DNA of 64,000 bases from Allobosea sp. CS1GBMeth4 (GCF_900185715.1 NZ_FYAS01000002.1:186001-250000); one strand, 5' to 3'. Positions 47,160-57,196 are shown, numbered from the stretch's first letter. Notes: generated from the letters alone by a model not told the origin. A program made the numbers and translations.

Positions 47160-47187
47160 CTGTGAATTCCAGCACGGGAGGCTTTCC

Positions 47188-47679
47188 ATGATGCGCATTG
47201 CCTTACTTGCCGCCGGCCTCGCTCTCTCCTGTTCCTCCGCGGCCCTCGCTCAGGCGCAACCGGCATCGGCCGCGCCGCCGCCCGCCGCCACCGACGAGCC
47301 GGTGCCGCGCGCCGCCCGCGCCGAGGCCCGGCGCGACTGCTATGCCGAGAACGTCGCGCTTTCGGGCGAGGATCTGCGCCGCGCCATGCGCAGCTGCATG
47401 CAGGAACGCTTTCCGGGCGTGAAGCTCTATGCCAGCGACGGGCTGACCCGCGACGGCAAGCCGACCGCGGCGACGGCGCGGGCCGTCTGCAAGCAGGAGG
47501 CCGATGCGCGCGGGCTGGCCGGCGCGGAGCGTACCTCGGCGCTGGTCGCCTGCTTCAACGGCAAGCGTCCGGACCTCGCCCAGCGCGCCGAGTGCCGCAA
47601 GGAGGCCCGAGCCAGGGGGCTCGACGGCGAGGCGCTGCGTGCCGCGCTCGCCGGCTGCGCCCGCAGCCGTGAAGGCTGA
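47188..47679 (+). CDS. Secreted PsiF-repeat protein
   Basis: A 163-residue exported protein with a signal peptide (cleaved near ALAQ). After a proline/alanine linker it carries three repeats of about 25 residues, each with two cysteines: CYAENVALSGEDLRRAMRSC, CKQEADARGLAGAERTSALVAC and CRKEARARGLDGEALRAALAGC in outline. This matches the PsiF repeat family, first named for a phosphate-starvation gene; the function is unknown. The promoter carries two LexA-type boxes. A start at the second ATG (47191) is possible. Confidence 0.82.
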   Translation: MMRIALLAAGLALSCSSAALAQAQPASAAPPPAATDEPVPRAARAEARRDCYAENVALSGEDLRRAMRSCMQERFPGVKLYASDGLTRDGKPTAATARAVCKQEADARGLAGAERTSALVACFNGKRPDLAQRAECRKEARARGLDGEALRAALAGCARSREG

Positions 47680-47746
47680 GGCGCTGCATGAGGCCCCTGC
47701 GCCGCTGGCGATGGCGGCGGCCCGCCATCTCCTGTAGAGCGCCGGC

Positions 47747-48421
47747 ATGGACCTCGTCATCTTCGACCTCGACGGCACGCTGATCGATTCCGAAGCGATC
47801 ATCCTCGGCGCCCAGTACGAGACCTTCGCGCGCTGCGGGCGCAGCCACCCCGGCCGCGAGGCGGGTCTCGGCGTCATCGGCCTGACGCTCGACATCGCGC
47901 TGATGCGGCTGGCAGGGCTGGCCGAGCCGGACGATGTGCTGACCGAGACCTACAGGCAGGTGTTCAACGGCATGCGCCAGCAGGCGGAGAGCGACCCGGC
48001 CCTGGCCGAACCGCTGTTTCCCGGCGTCGTCGACCTGCTCGCGGGGCTGTCGCGGCGGCCGCGGACGCTGCTCGGCATCGCCACCGGCAAGTCGCGGCGC
48101 GGCGCCGACTACATCGTCGAGCGCCATGGCTGGGGGAAGCTGTTCACGACGGTCCAGACCGCGGACGACGCGTTCTCGAAGCCGCATCCGGAGATGATCC
48201 TGCGGGCGATGGCCGAGACGGGCGCCGCGCCGGAGCGCACGCTGATGGTGGGCGACAGCACATTCGACATGGAGATGGCCGTGGCGGCCGGCGTGACGCC
48301 GGTCGCGGTCTCCTGGGGCTTCCAGCCGGTGGCGGCTCTGCGCGCGGCCGGGGCGCGGCATGTGATCGAGGATTGCGCCGAGCTCGTCCCGCTGATCGGC
48401 GCCGCGCAGCTGGTGGCGTAG
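47747..48421 (+). CDS. HAD-superfamily hydrolase (phosphoglycolate phosphatase-like)
   Basis: A 224-residue enzyme with DLDGT near the N-terminus (nucleophile D7, acid D9), the motif II region GIATGKSRRG, the lysine in SKPHPEM, and GDSTFDMEMA as motif IV. The helical cap is typical of Gph-like enzymes. The substrate cannot be told from sequence. Confidence 0.9.
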   Translation: MDLVIFDLDGTLIDSEAIILGAQYETFARCGRSHPGREAGLGVIGLTLDIALMRLAGLAEPDDVLTETYRQVFNGMRQQAESDPALAEPLFPGVVDLLAGLSRRPRTLLGIATGKSRRGADYIVERHGWGKLFTTVQTADDAFSKPHPEMILRAMAETGAAPERTLMVGDSTFDMEMAVAAGVTPVAVSWGFQPVAALRAAGARHVIEDCAELVPLIGAAQLVA

Positions 48422-48892
48422 CCCGCTTTTCCGGTCGGATTCGAGCGGGCGGAAGCCCTCGCGCGCCGCCGGGAGGCGGAGCATGGTCTCGTCGCGAGGG
48501 CGGGTCCCGCTCTCGCGGACCAGTCTCCAGAGACGGAGCCGGGCCTTCGGCGGCGGCATCGGCCGAGCCGTTCGGGCATGGCGCATGCGCTCGCCCTGCG
48601 GCCACCCGCCACCGCAGCCGCCGGCCGGCGCCCCGGAGCCGGATAACCGCCGCGGCGGGATGGCGGCATCGTTCCGGTCGTCGGGAACCGCGACGGAGCA
48701 CTGGCCGGCCGCTCGTGCCATGACCGCACGGCGCGTCTCGGTAATCTCCGCGCAACCACGTCGACTCAGCACCGTTTAACCTGAACGGACGTTCAGATTT
48801 GCGTGTTAACCACCTGATGACCGGCCCGGCCGCATCGTCTTCACACGACAGGGACGAACCGACACACAACAACGTCGGACAGGGGTTGAACG
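48422..48892. other. Non-coding gap of 471 bp
   Basis: No convincing gene. Open frames here have arginine/proline-rich translations typical of shadow frames in GC-rich DNA. The only clear structure is the palindrome at 48781-48796 listed separately. Confidence 0.55.
48781..48796. promoter_or_regulatory. TetR-type palindromic operator candidate
   Basis: CTGAACG-GA-CGTTCAG is a perfect 7+2+7 palindrome, a form typical of TetR-family operators. GTTTAAC precedes it and GTTAAC follows nearby. It lies 97 bases upstream of the 146-aa protein gene. Confidence 0.5.
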
Positions 48893-49333
48893 ATGATTGG
48901 CCACGAACTTCGCGAATTCGTCGATCACGTGATGGACAGGCGCGTGATCGACGATGAAGACGTCCGAATTCTTCAGCGCGAGATCTTGCAGGAGGTCGTG
49001 ATGACCCGCGAGATCATCGATGTGCTGGTGGCGCTCGACCGCGCCGTCGCCGACAAGTCGCCGCTCTTCGCCGATGTGCTGCTGGCGTTCAGCGTCGACT
49101 TCGCCGTCTGGGAGAGCCGCCCGACCGGCCGGATCGACCGCGACAAGGCGCATTGGCTGGTGACGACGCTCGCCGCCGGCGAGGGCCCGACGCCGCTGGC
49201 ACAGAAGATCGCCTTCGAGATCGTGCGCGAGGCGGAGAGCTGCGACGAGGCTCTGGTCAGCTTCGCCCTGCGCAAGGCCGACGCCCGGGTCGCCGCCGGC
49301 GCGAGCGCCCGGCGCGTCCTGCTGGCGAGCTGA
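48893..49333 (+). CDS. Conserved-looking 146-aa protein of unknown function
   Basis: An acidic, largely helical cytoplasmic protein with no signal peptide or membrane span. The N-terminus (MIGHELREFVDHVMDRRVID) reads as a dimer-like helix. No domain was recognised. An AGGGG ribosome site and codon use equal to the neighbours support it as real. A possible TetR-type operator is upstream. It stands alone between the phosphatase and pccA. Confidence 0.65.
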   Translation: MIGHELREFVDHVMDRRVIDDEDVRILQREILQEVVMTREIIDVLVALDRAVADKSPLFADVLLAFSVDFAVWESRPTGRIDRDKAHWLVTTLAAGEGPTPLAQKIAFEIVREAESCDEALVSFALRKADARVAAGASARRVLLAS

Positions 49334-49529
49334 GGCACGGGCCCGGATCTCCGCTTCGCTGCGCCCGCTGCCCGGGCGACCGAATCTCCCCCGCGGCGCC
49401 AGGCCCGGCGATCCGCGCACAGCGCCTTGCGGGCTTCGCGCACGTTACAGAACTTTCGCATCAGTGGACGGATGCGCTCGCCTCCCGTAAATCCCGCACT
49501 GCACAGTAAAGGCAGGGGGGACGCCACGC

Positions 49530-51530
<2,001 letters not shown>

Positions 51531-51558
51531 GCGGGCGCGTTAGCCGCCCTCACGCTCG

Positions 51559-51664
51559 GTCATTCCGGACAGGCGCCGAAGGCGCGCAGCTCCGGAATCC
51601 ATCGTGGAGCTCGGCAGTTTAGGATGGATTGCGGCGCTCCGCGTCGCTGCGGCCGGAATGACGG
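51559..51664 (-). repeat. 106-bp palindromic repeat, copy A
   Basis: Flanked by GTCATTCCGG at one end and CCGGAATGAC at the other, with inner CCGGAATCCAT/ATGGATT parts. Its reverse complement matches copy B at 52952-53057, of equal length; the outer 33 bases are identical. It is a dispersed intergenic element by appearance. Confidence 0.75.
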
Positions 51665-51746
51665 GCGTATCCGGGCAGCCGCAGGCGCTTGCCTTCGCGC
51701 GCCGGCAAGCCGATTGTCGCCGCCCTATCACGCGAAGGTGGCGACC

Positions 51747-52367
51747 ATGCTGACGATCTGGGGGCGGATCAGCTCGATCAATGTCCAGAAGGTGGTCTGG
51801 GCCGCCGGCGAGGTCGGCCAGCCCTTCGAGCGGATCGATATCGGCGGCAAGTTCGGCGGCAATCGCGAGCCCGCCTATCTCGCCAAGAATCCGAACGGGC
51901 AGATTCCGACCCTGGAGGACGGCGAGACGATCGTCTGGGAATCGAACAGCATCGTGCGCTACCTCGCGGCCCGCTACGGCGCCGGCTGGATCTGGGAGGA
52001 GGAGCCGGCCCGGCGCGCCGAGGCGGATCGCTGGATGGACTGGATGATCTCCGAGCTGCAGCCGGCGATGACGCCGGCGTTCTGGGGGCTGATCCGCAAA
52101 TCGGCCGGCTATACCGACCAGGCGGTGATCGACGCCTCGGTCGCCCGGGCCGAAGCCAAGCTCGACATCCTCGAGGCCCATCTGGCGGGACGCAGCTATC
52201 TCGCCGGCGAGCGCTTCGGCATGGCCGACATCACGGTGGCGCCCGGCGCGCATCGCTGGCTCAACATGCCGGTGCCGCTGAAGCCATGGCCCGGTATCCG
52301 GCGCTGGTACGGGCTGGTCTCGGCGCGGCCCGCGGCCGCTCCGGCGCTGCCATTGCCGATTTCGTGA
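51747..52367 (+). CDS. Glutathione S-transferase family protein
   Basis: A 206-residue protein with a thioredoxin-like N-terminal half (LTIWGRISSINVQKVVWAA; a serine pair replaces the usual Tyr/Cys position; NPNGQIPTLEDGE; ESNSIVRYLA) and a helical C-terminal half with YLAGERFGMADITVAP. It probably conjugates or isomerises using glutathione; the substrate is unknown. It lies between two copies of a palindromic repeat. Confidence 0.92.
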   Translation: MLTIWGRISSINVQKVVWAAGEVGQPFERIDIGGKFGGNREPAYLAKNPNGQIPTLEDGETIVWESNSIVRYLAARYGAGWIWEEEPARRAEADRWMDWMISELQPAMTPAFWGLIRKSAGYTDQAVIDASVARAEAKLDILEAHLAGRSYLAGERFGMADITVAPGAHRWLNMPVPLKPWPGIRRWYGLVSARPAAAPALPLPIS

Positions 52368-52407
52368 AGCGGGCCGTCGCCGGCTTGACCGGCCGGCCGG
52401 AGCAGTC

Positions 52408-52935
52408 ATGATCGCCGCCATGCGCGGATTTCTCGTCGTTCCCATCGGGCTGGCGCAGGTGCTGGGCGCGGCGGCGCTCGCGCAGGTACCGGCCAATCCC
52501 GTGCAATCCGCCGACCGCATACAGGTGGCGAATTGCGTGCGGCAGGGCCTCAGCGCCAGCCCCGCCTGCATCGGGCTCGTCGCCGTGCCTTGCGTCCGCG
52601 CCGCGGCCAGCACCGATCGGGCCCAGGCCGAGATCTCCTGCGCCCGGCGCGAGGAGGCGGTCTGGCGCGAGCGGCTGACGCTGGCGACGCAGGCGCTGGG
52701 GCGCACGCTCGATGCCGGCGCCCGCAGCCAGTTCGCCGCGCTGCAGCTCGCCTGGCAGAGTTACGCCGTGCAGAAATGCGCCTTCTACGGTGCGGCGCAG
52801 CCGCCGGCGCGCGCGGCCGGGCTGCAGGCCGGCTGCGAATTGCGCGAGGTGGCGGAGCGGGCGCTGGAAGTCGAACGTTTCGCGGAAGGGCGCAGCCGGC
52901 GGCCGCCCGCGGCGCCGCCGCGGATCATCCGGTAA
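52408..52935 (+). CDS. Secreted LprI-like (DUF1311) protein
   Basis: A 175-residue exported protein with a signal peptide (cleaved near ALAQ). It has several cysteines and the LprI-type helical core (REEAVWRERLTLATQALG, then QLAWQSYAVQKCAFYG and CELREVAERALEVE). LprI of Mycobacterium inhibits lysozyme; most relatives are uncharacterised. It starts 40 bases after the GST gene and is probably co-transcribed. Confidence 0.78.
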   Translation: MIAAMRGFLVVPIGLAQVLGAAALAQVPANPVQSADRIQVANCVRQGLSASPACIGLVAVPCVRAAASTDRAQAEISCARREEAVWRERLTLATQALGRTLDAGARSQFAALQLAWQSYAVQKCAFYGAAQPPARAAGLQAGCELREVAERALEVERFAEGRSRRPPAAPPRIIR

Positions 52936-52951
52936 TCCTTTCACCCCTGCG

Positions 52952-53057
52952 CCGTCATTCCGGCCGCAGCGACGCGGAGCGCCGGAATCCCTCGTAGAGC
53001 GCGCCGCCCTTCGATGGATTCCGGAACTGCGCCGCTGCGCGGCCTGTCCGGAACGAC
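52952..53057 (+). repeat. 106-bp palindromic repeat, copy B
   Basis: Inverted relative to copy A. It begins CCGTCATTCCGGCCGCAGCG and ends in CCTGTCCGGAACGAC. With copy A it brackets the GST and LprI-like genes. Confidence 0.75.
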
Positions 53058-53114
53058 GGTGGTGGCTGGCACTCATCCGAACCCGATCCGCGCCCTTTGC
53101 GCCCCGTTTCCGAG

Positions 53115-53234
53115 AGCCCGTTCCGATCAGCTTGCACTGCAAGCTGATCGGTAAAACGATCTCAAACCTAAAAGTGAGAGACGGATTCACCGATCAGATT
53201 GAGTCAATCTGATCGGATCCGGCTCTAACGGGCT
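53115..53234. repeat. Closed multi-hairpin palindromic element
   Basis: An outer 8-bp stem AGCCCGTT/AACGGGCT (53115-53122 with 53227-53234) encloses three hairpins. The first (53123-53151) has 14 perfect bp around one base (CCGATCAGCTTGCA). The second is near 53157-53183 (TCTCA/TGAGA core). The third (53190-53216) has 13 perfect bp around one base (CCGATCAGATTGA). The first and third share the CCGATCAG/CTGATCGG core. It is not a tRNA. It is probably a mobile or dispersed palindromic element. Confidence 0.7.
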
Positions 53235-53278
53235 GTCAGCATTCTGCGCGTATGAAGGCCGGGTCGTTCAGGAAAGCC

Positions 53279-54088
53279 ATGTTCTTCGTCCTCTCCAAGA
53301 TCCTCTGGTTCGCCGCCTCGCCGGTGAACCTCGCCATCGGCGGCCTCGCTCTGGCCAGCCTGCTCGCCTTCACGCGCTTCGCCCGGCCGGGTCGCTGGCT
53401 CGGGCTCGTCTGCGTGGTCGTTCTCGGCCTGCTCGCCTTCAGCCCGCTGCCGCGCATCGTGGTCAGGCCGCTGGAGGACCGGTTCCCGCAGCAGGCGGTG
53501 AACTCCGGCAAGGTCGACGGCATCATCGTGCTCGGCGGCGCGATCGGCGTGGCGCGCGAGGACATCGTTCTCAACAACGCCGCGGCGCGGATGACCAAGG
53601 CGGTCGAGCTCGCCCGGGCCCATCCGGAGGCGAAACTGGTCTTCACCGGCGGCGGCGCCAACCTGCTCTCGCCGGTGGTGCGCACCGAAGCCGACGGAGC
53701 GCGCCTGCTCTTCCTCGGGCTCGGCCTGCCGGAGAGCCGCCTCGTCCTCGAGGACAAGTCGCGCAACACGGTCGAGAACGCGGTGTTCACCCGCCGGCTG
53801 GTCGACCCGAAGCCGGGCGAGCGCTGGCTGCTGGTGACCTCGGCCTGGCACATGCCGCGGGCGATGGGCGTGTTCCGCAAGGCCGGCTTCGATGTCGAGG
53901 CCTTCCCGGTCGACTTCCTGTCGGGCGGCGATAGGGCCGATTACATCCGGCCCTATCGCAAGGCGGCGCGCGGGCTCGACATCGCCGACGACGCCTTCAA
54001 GGAGTGGGCCGGGCTGCTGGCCTATTACCTCGCCGGCTATTCGGATTCGCTGTTTCCCGGCCCGGCGCAGGCGGCGACCCGGCGCTAG
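53279..54088 (+). CDS. ElyC/SanA/YdcF-family (DUF218) membrane protein
   Basis: A 269-residue protein with two N-terminal spans (about 12-32 and 40-60) and a DUF218 domain: DGIIVLGGAIG, KLVFTGGG, ESRNTVENA-like KSRNTVENAVFTRRL and LLVTSAWHMPRA. Relatives affect envelope or peptidoglycan lipid-carrier use. ATG 53279 is preferred because AGGAAAG precedes it; ATG 53252 lacks a ribosome site. Its stop overlaps the stop of the convergent glycosyltransferase gene. Confidence 0.85.
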   Translation: MFFVLSKILWFAASPVNLAIGGLALASLLAFTRFARPGRWLGLVCVVVLGLLAFSPLPRIVVRPLEDRFPQQAVNSGKVDGIIVLGGAIGVAREDIVLNNAAARMTKAVELARAHPEAKLVFTGGGANLLSPVVRTEADGARLLFLGLGLPESRLVLEDKSRNTVENAVFTRRLVDPKPGERWLLVTSAWHMPRAMGVFRKAGFDVEAFPVDFLSGGDRADYIRPYRKAARGLDIADDAFKEWAGLLAYYLAGYSDSLFPGPAQAATRR

Positions 54089-55323
54089 GACGGCGGCCTT
54101 TCCCGGCTGATCCCCTCGAGCAGGAGCCGTGCAGCGACCTCCGCTCCATCGGGGCGGATCGTGCGGGCCACAGCCGCTGCCCGTGTCCTGGTCTCGGGTG
54201 CCAGCGCCGTGGCGAGCGCCGCCGAGAATGATTCGAAACTCGGCGTCGGACCCTCATGCGCCGCGCCGATGCCCAGTTCCGCCACCCTGCCGGCCCAATA
54301 GGGCTGGTCGACGATCTGCGGGATGATGACCTGCGGAGCGCCGGCGCGGGCCGCCGCGGTCGTCGTGCCGGCGCCACCATGGTGCACGACGGCAGCCATC
54401 AGCGGGAACAGCGCCTGCTGATTGACGTCGCCGACGACGAGGCAATCATGGCCGTCGTCCTCCGCCGACAGGCCGGCCCAGCCCCGCAACACGACCGCGC
54501 GGCGGCCCTGCGCCCGGAGCGCCTCGATCGCGACGCGCGCGGCGTCCCCTGCCGACGGCATGAACATGCTGCCGAAGCCGATGTAGATCGGCGGTTCGCC
54601 TGCTTCGAGGAATGCCGTCAGCCGGTCCGGGAGGGGGCGGGTATCAGGCAGGATCCAGGCACCCGTCTGCACGGCGTCGCAGAGCTTCGTCTCGCGCCAG
54701 GGCCACAGGGTCGGATCCGACGCCAGGAACGGCTGCTCCGTGAAGATGTGATCGCGGGCATTGTCGACGGGCGGCAGGCCGACCGCCGACCGATGGGCCC
54801 TGAGGGCTTCGCCGAACAGGGCATCCATGGTCCGGGCGTTGAAATCCCACAGTTCACGATTGTCGCTCACCTCCGGCGGCAGAGGATGGCCCGGATAGGG
54901 GAAGGGCCGGTGGTGATGCGACGGCAGGAAGAGCGGGCAGAAGGTGACGTGCCGATAGGCGAGGCCCCTCAGCTCCGCGACCGAGCGCGCGGCACTCGCC
55001 GACGGGAACAGGCCGGTCGCGACGATCGCATCGCAACCCCCGGCGACTGCGGAGATGGCCTCGAACTGCGCCGCCATCATGTCGGAGGCGAGCTTGTGGA
55101 AATCCGCGGTCGAAGAGGGCTTGGCCCTTTCGCCGACCCATTGCCGGATCGGCATGAAGGCCGGCGCGAGCGGCATGCCGGCCCGGGCCAGCAGGCCGAT
55201 GAATTCCTGATCCGGAGGGGCGGACATGATGGCTTCGGCGCCGAGCTTCTGCAATTCGACCGCGAGCGCCACCATGGGCTCGACATCGCCGCGCGAGCCG
55301 TAAGTCGATAACAAGACACGCAT
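54085..55323 (-). CDS. Family 1 (UGT-like) glycosyltransferase
   Basis: A 412-residue GT-B enzyme. Its N-terminal acceptor half starts MRVLLSTYGSRGDVEPMVALA. The C-terminal donor half has IYIGFGSMF, FPLMAAVVHHGGAGTTTAAA and PQIVDQPYWAGRVAELGIG, close to sterol, macrolide and rhamnosyl transferases. It transfers a sugar from a nucleotide donor to a small or lipid acceptor. A possible operator sits just upstream of its AAGGGAG ribosome site. Confidence 0.92.
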   Translation of the reverse strand: MRVLLSTYGSRGDVEPMVALAVELQKLGAEAIMSAPPDQEFIGLLARAGMPLAPAFMPIRQWVGERAKPSSTADFHKLASDMMAAQFEAISAVAGGCDAIVATGLFPSASAARSVAELRGLAYRHVTFCPLFLPSHHHRPFPYPGHPLPPEVSDNRELWDFNARTMDALFGEALRAHRSAVGLPPVDNARDHIFTEQPFLASDPTLWPWRETKLCDAVQTGAWILPDTRPLPDRLTAFLEAGEPPIYIGFGSMFMPSAGDAARVAIEALRAQGRRAVVLRGWAGLSAEDDGHDCLVVGDVNQQALFPLMAAVVHHGGAGTTTAAARAGAPQVIIPQIVDQPYWAGRVAELGIGAAHEGPTPSFESFSAALATALAPETRTRAAAVARTIRPDGAEVAARLLLEGISRERPPS

Positions 55324-55338
55324 TTTGCTACTCCCTTG

Positions 55339-55355
55339 GACCTGAGGTTCAGGTC
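55339..55355 (-). promoter_or_regulatory. Palindromic operator candidate of the glycosyltransferase gene
   Basis: GACCTGA-GGT-TCAGGTC is a perfect 7+3+7 palindrome 15 bases from the glycosyltransferase ATG. Its form recalls MerR-family operators, but no fitting -10 box was found. The regulator gene is not adjacent. Confidence 0.45.
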
Positions 55356-55381
55356 GAGGGCAGCGTTCCTAGGCCATGGAG

Positions 55382-55458
55382 GGGGGCTTGCCGCAAGCCC
55401 CCGGGCAGGTTAGACGATGATAGTGGCAAGAGGCGGGGTGTTCCCCGGCCTCTTTTTT
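55382..55458 (+). ncRNA. Possible small RNA or orphan terminator unit
   Basis: A 9-bp perfect hairpin (GGGGGCTTG/CAAGCCCCC, 55382-55402) is followed by a strong rightward terminator: AAGAGGC-GGGG paired with CCCC-G-GCCTCTT, loop TGTT, then six T (55428-55458). No rightward gene lies within 1.3 kb upstream, so the terminator has no clear client. This fits a short structured RNA, but I found no promoter for it. Confidence 0.35.
55428..55458 (+). terminator. Rightward intrinsic terminator
   Basis: An 11-bp stem with one bulged G and a TGTT loop, followed by a run of six T on the + strand. It could block antisense transcription entering the DUF3253 region or end a small RNA. Confidence 0.8.
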
Positions 55459-55603
55459 GTTGCAGCGGAAGGCGCTCCTTGCGGGCTGGCAGCGCAGCCG
55501 CCGCGACATCCTCGACCATTCCAGGCAGCGTGAAGCGGGCGGGCGCCGTCGCTGCCGGCAGACTGTCACTGCGGTTCCGAGCGAGCTGATCGCTCCGGGC
55601 GGC

Positions 55604-55885
55604 CTAGCCCTGGCTGGCCTCGTCCCGTCCGGGCAGCCGCAGGCGGTAGACGCCGCGGAAATCGTCGGGATCGACCGGACGCCCCTTCCGCGTGATGACC
55701 AGGCGGCCGTCCTTCATGAGCTGCACGGCGACGCGGCGGATCGGCTGCATCAGCGGCCCCCAGCCGTCGGGATGGTCGCCGCCGAGGGCGCGGGCGACGT
55801 CCATCGGTCCGAGCGTGCGGTCGCCGCGCGCGGCCGCGAGACGCAGGATCATATCGGCGAGCTCGTCGTCGGTCGGTCTGGTCAT
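55604..55885 (-). CDS. DUF3253 domain protein
   Basis: A 93-residue winged-helix-like protein: DDELADMILRLAAARGDRT, GPMDVARALGGDHPDGWGPL, IRRVAVQLMKDGRLVITRKG and RPVDPDDFRGVYRLRL. This is the full DUF3253 pattern. The function is unknown; the fold suggests nucleic-acid binding. Confidence 0.82.
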   Translation of the reverse strand: MTRPTDDELADMILRLAAARGDRTLGPMDVARALGGDHPDGWGPLMQPIRRVAVQLMKDGRLVITRKGRPVDPDDFRGVYRLRLPGRDEASQG

Positions 55886-55915
55886 GCCGCTTGCTGGGCT
55901 CGCGGCCCGCGTTCG

Positions 55916-56611
55916 TCAAGCGCTGTGGCGCCCTGCGCCGACCGCGGCGGCCGAATCCGAGACGTATTGCCGGCGCCACATCACGGTCAGCACCGCGGCC
56001 GTGGCGATCAGGAAGAGCCAGGGCGAGATGAACCAGCCGAGATAGGCGAGCGCGAAGAAGAAGGCACGCTGGCCGCGATTGAAGTGCAGGCCGGCGACGA
56101 TGTTCATTCTCACCGCCTCGCGCGCCGCAGCGATCGTTTCGGGCTTGTCGGCCTCGGTATGGGACGGGATCGCGCCGATCAGGATGGCGCAGTAATTGAA
56201 CAGGCGATAGCTCCAGCCGAACTTGAAGAAGGCGTAGGCGAAGATCACCGCGAGGCCGATCACCTTGATCTCCCAGGCGGTGCGCGTCGTCTGCGTGGCG
56301 AAGGGCAGGTCGGCGAAGATCTGGACGACGCGGTCGGCCGATTGCAGCAGCGTCAGCGAGCCGCCGATGGCGATCAGCGAGGTCGAGGCGAAGAAGGCGG
56401 TGCCGTTCTGAAGGCCGTTCATCACCTGCGTGTCGATGATCCGGTTCTCGCGCTTCACCGCCTCCATGATCCAGCGTTCGCGGCGCGTATTCATCAGCGC
56501 ATTCAGGCTGCGCCGCGAGTGCGGGCCGACCTCGACTGCCAGCAGGTAGCCGATCCAGGCTGCGGCGAAGAATGCGATGGCGATCGCGTCGAGTGGTCCG
56601 AATCCGGCCAT
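55916..56611 (-). CDS. DUF599 membrane protein
   Basis: A 231-residue integral membrane protein with about four or five spans. Typical motifs are MNTRRERWIMEAVKRENRI, TQVMNGLQNGTAFFASTSL, KVIGLAVIFAYAFFKFGWS and GLHFNRGQRAFFFALAYLGWF. The family function is unknown. The start at 56611 has a GGAGGG site; the frame extends further upstream but overlaps the opposite rhodanese gene. Confidence 0.85.
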   Translation of the reverse strand: MAGFGPLDAIAIAFFAAAWIGYLLAVEVGPHSRRSLNALMNTRRERWIMEAVKRENRIIDTQVMNGLQNGTAFFASTSLIAIGGSLTLLQSADRVVQIFADLPFATQTTRTAWEIKVIGLAVIFAYAFFKFGWSYRLFNYCAILIGAIPSHTEADKPETIAAAREAVRMNIVAGLHFNRGQRAFFFALAYLGWFISPWLFLIATAAVLTVMWRRQYVSDSAAAVGAGRHSA

Positions 56612-56785
56612 GAGCCCTCCGGCCGGCAATCTGACGGGCGTCGCGGACCTGGGCAACCGGATTCGCCGCGCCGAGCGGAACTGGCCCCACCCCGCCCCTC
56701 CCGCCGCTAGCGGGGAGAGGGATGGCGCGATTGACGACAGCCGCAGCAGCCGCCACCTTGCCGGCCTCGCAGGGGAGGGCCGGCC

Positions 56786-57196
56786 ATGCCGCAGACGATC
56801 ACCAAGGGCTACAAGACGCTGCTGGCGGAGGCGGAGGCCGCGGTGACCACGCTCTCGGTCGAGGAGGCGAAGGAACTGGTCGGGCGCGAGGACACCGTCT
56901 TCGTCGACCTGCGCGATCCGCGCGAGCTCGAGCGGGAAGGGCGCATGCCGGGGGCCTTCCACTGCCCGCGCGGCATGCTGGAGTTCTGGATCGATCCGGA
57001 GAGCCCCTACGCCAAGCCGGTCTTCCAGGAGGACAAGCGCTTCGTCTTCTTCTGCGCCGGCGGCTGGCGCTCGGCGCTCGCCGCGAAGGCGGCGCAGGAG
57101 ATGGGGCTGAAGCCCGTCGCCCATGTCGCCGGCGGCTTCGGCGCCTGGAAGAAGGCCGGCGCGCCCGTCGATGCGCCCGAGCCGAAGCAAGGCTGA
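56786..57196 (+). CDS. Rhodanese-like domain protein
   Basis: A 136-residue single-domain protein with VFVDLRDPRELEREGRMPGA and an active-site loop CAGGWRSAL whose cysteine can carry persulfide sulfur. AHVAGGFGAWKKAG closes the domain. Its role in sulfur transfer or detoxification is not defined by the context. Confidence 0.92.
   Translation: MPQTITKGYKTLLAEAEAAVTTLSVEEAKELVGREDTVFVDLRDPRELEREGRMPGAFHCPRGMLEFWIDPESPYAKPVFQEDKRFVFFCAGGWRSALAAKAAQEMGLKPVAHVAGGFGAWKKAGAPVDAPEPKQG

Larger units (their letters stand above)
52936..53278. other. Repeat-filled intergenic region
   Basis: A 343-bp gap made of copy B of the 106-bp repeat and the multi-hairpin element at 53115-53234. No gene is seen. 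The ribosome site of the next gene lies at its right end. Confidence 0.7.

Noticed and set aside
48483..48779. A 98-codon frame in the 471-bp gap after the HAD gene.
   Set aside because: Arginine/serine/proline-rich translation, no ribosome site and no domain; typical of non-coding GC-rich DNA.
53115..53234. tRNA-like cloverleaf.
   Set aside because: The arms are too long, loops are one base, there is no anticodon loop and no CCA or T-loop consensus.
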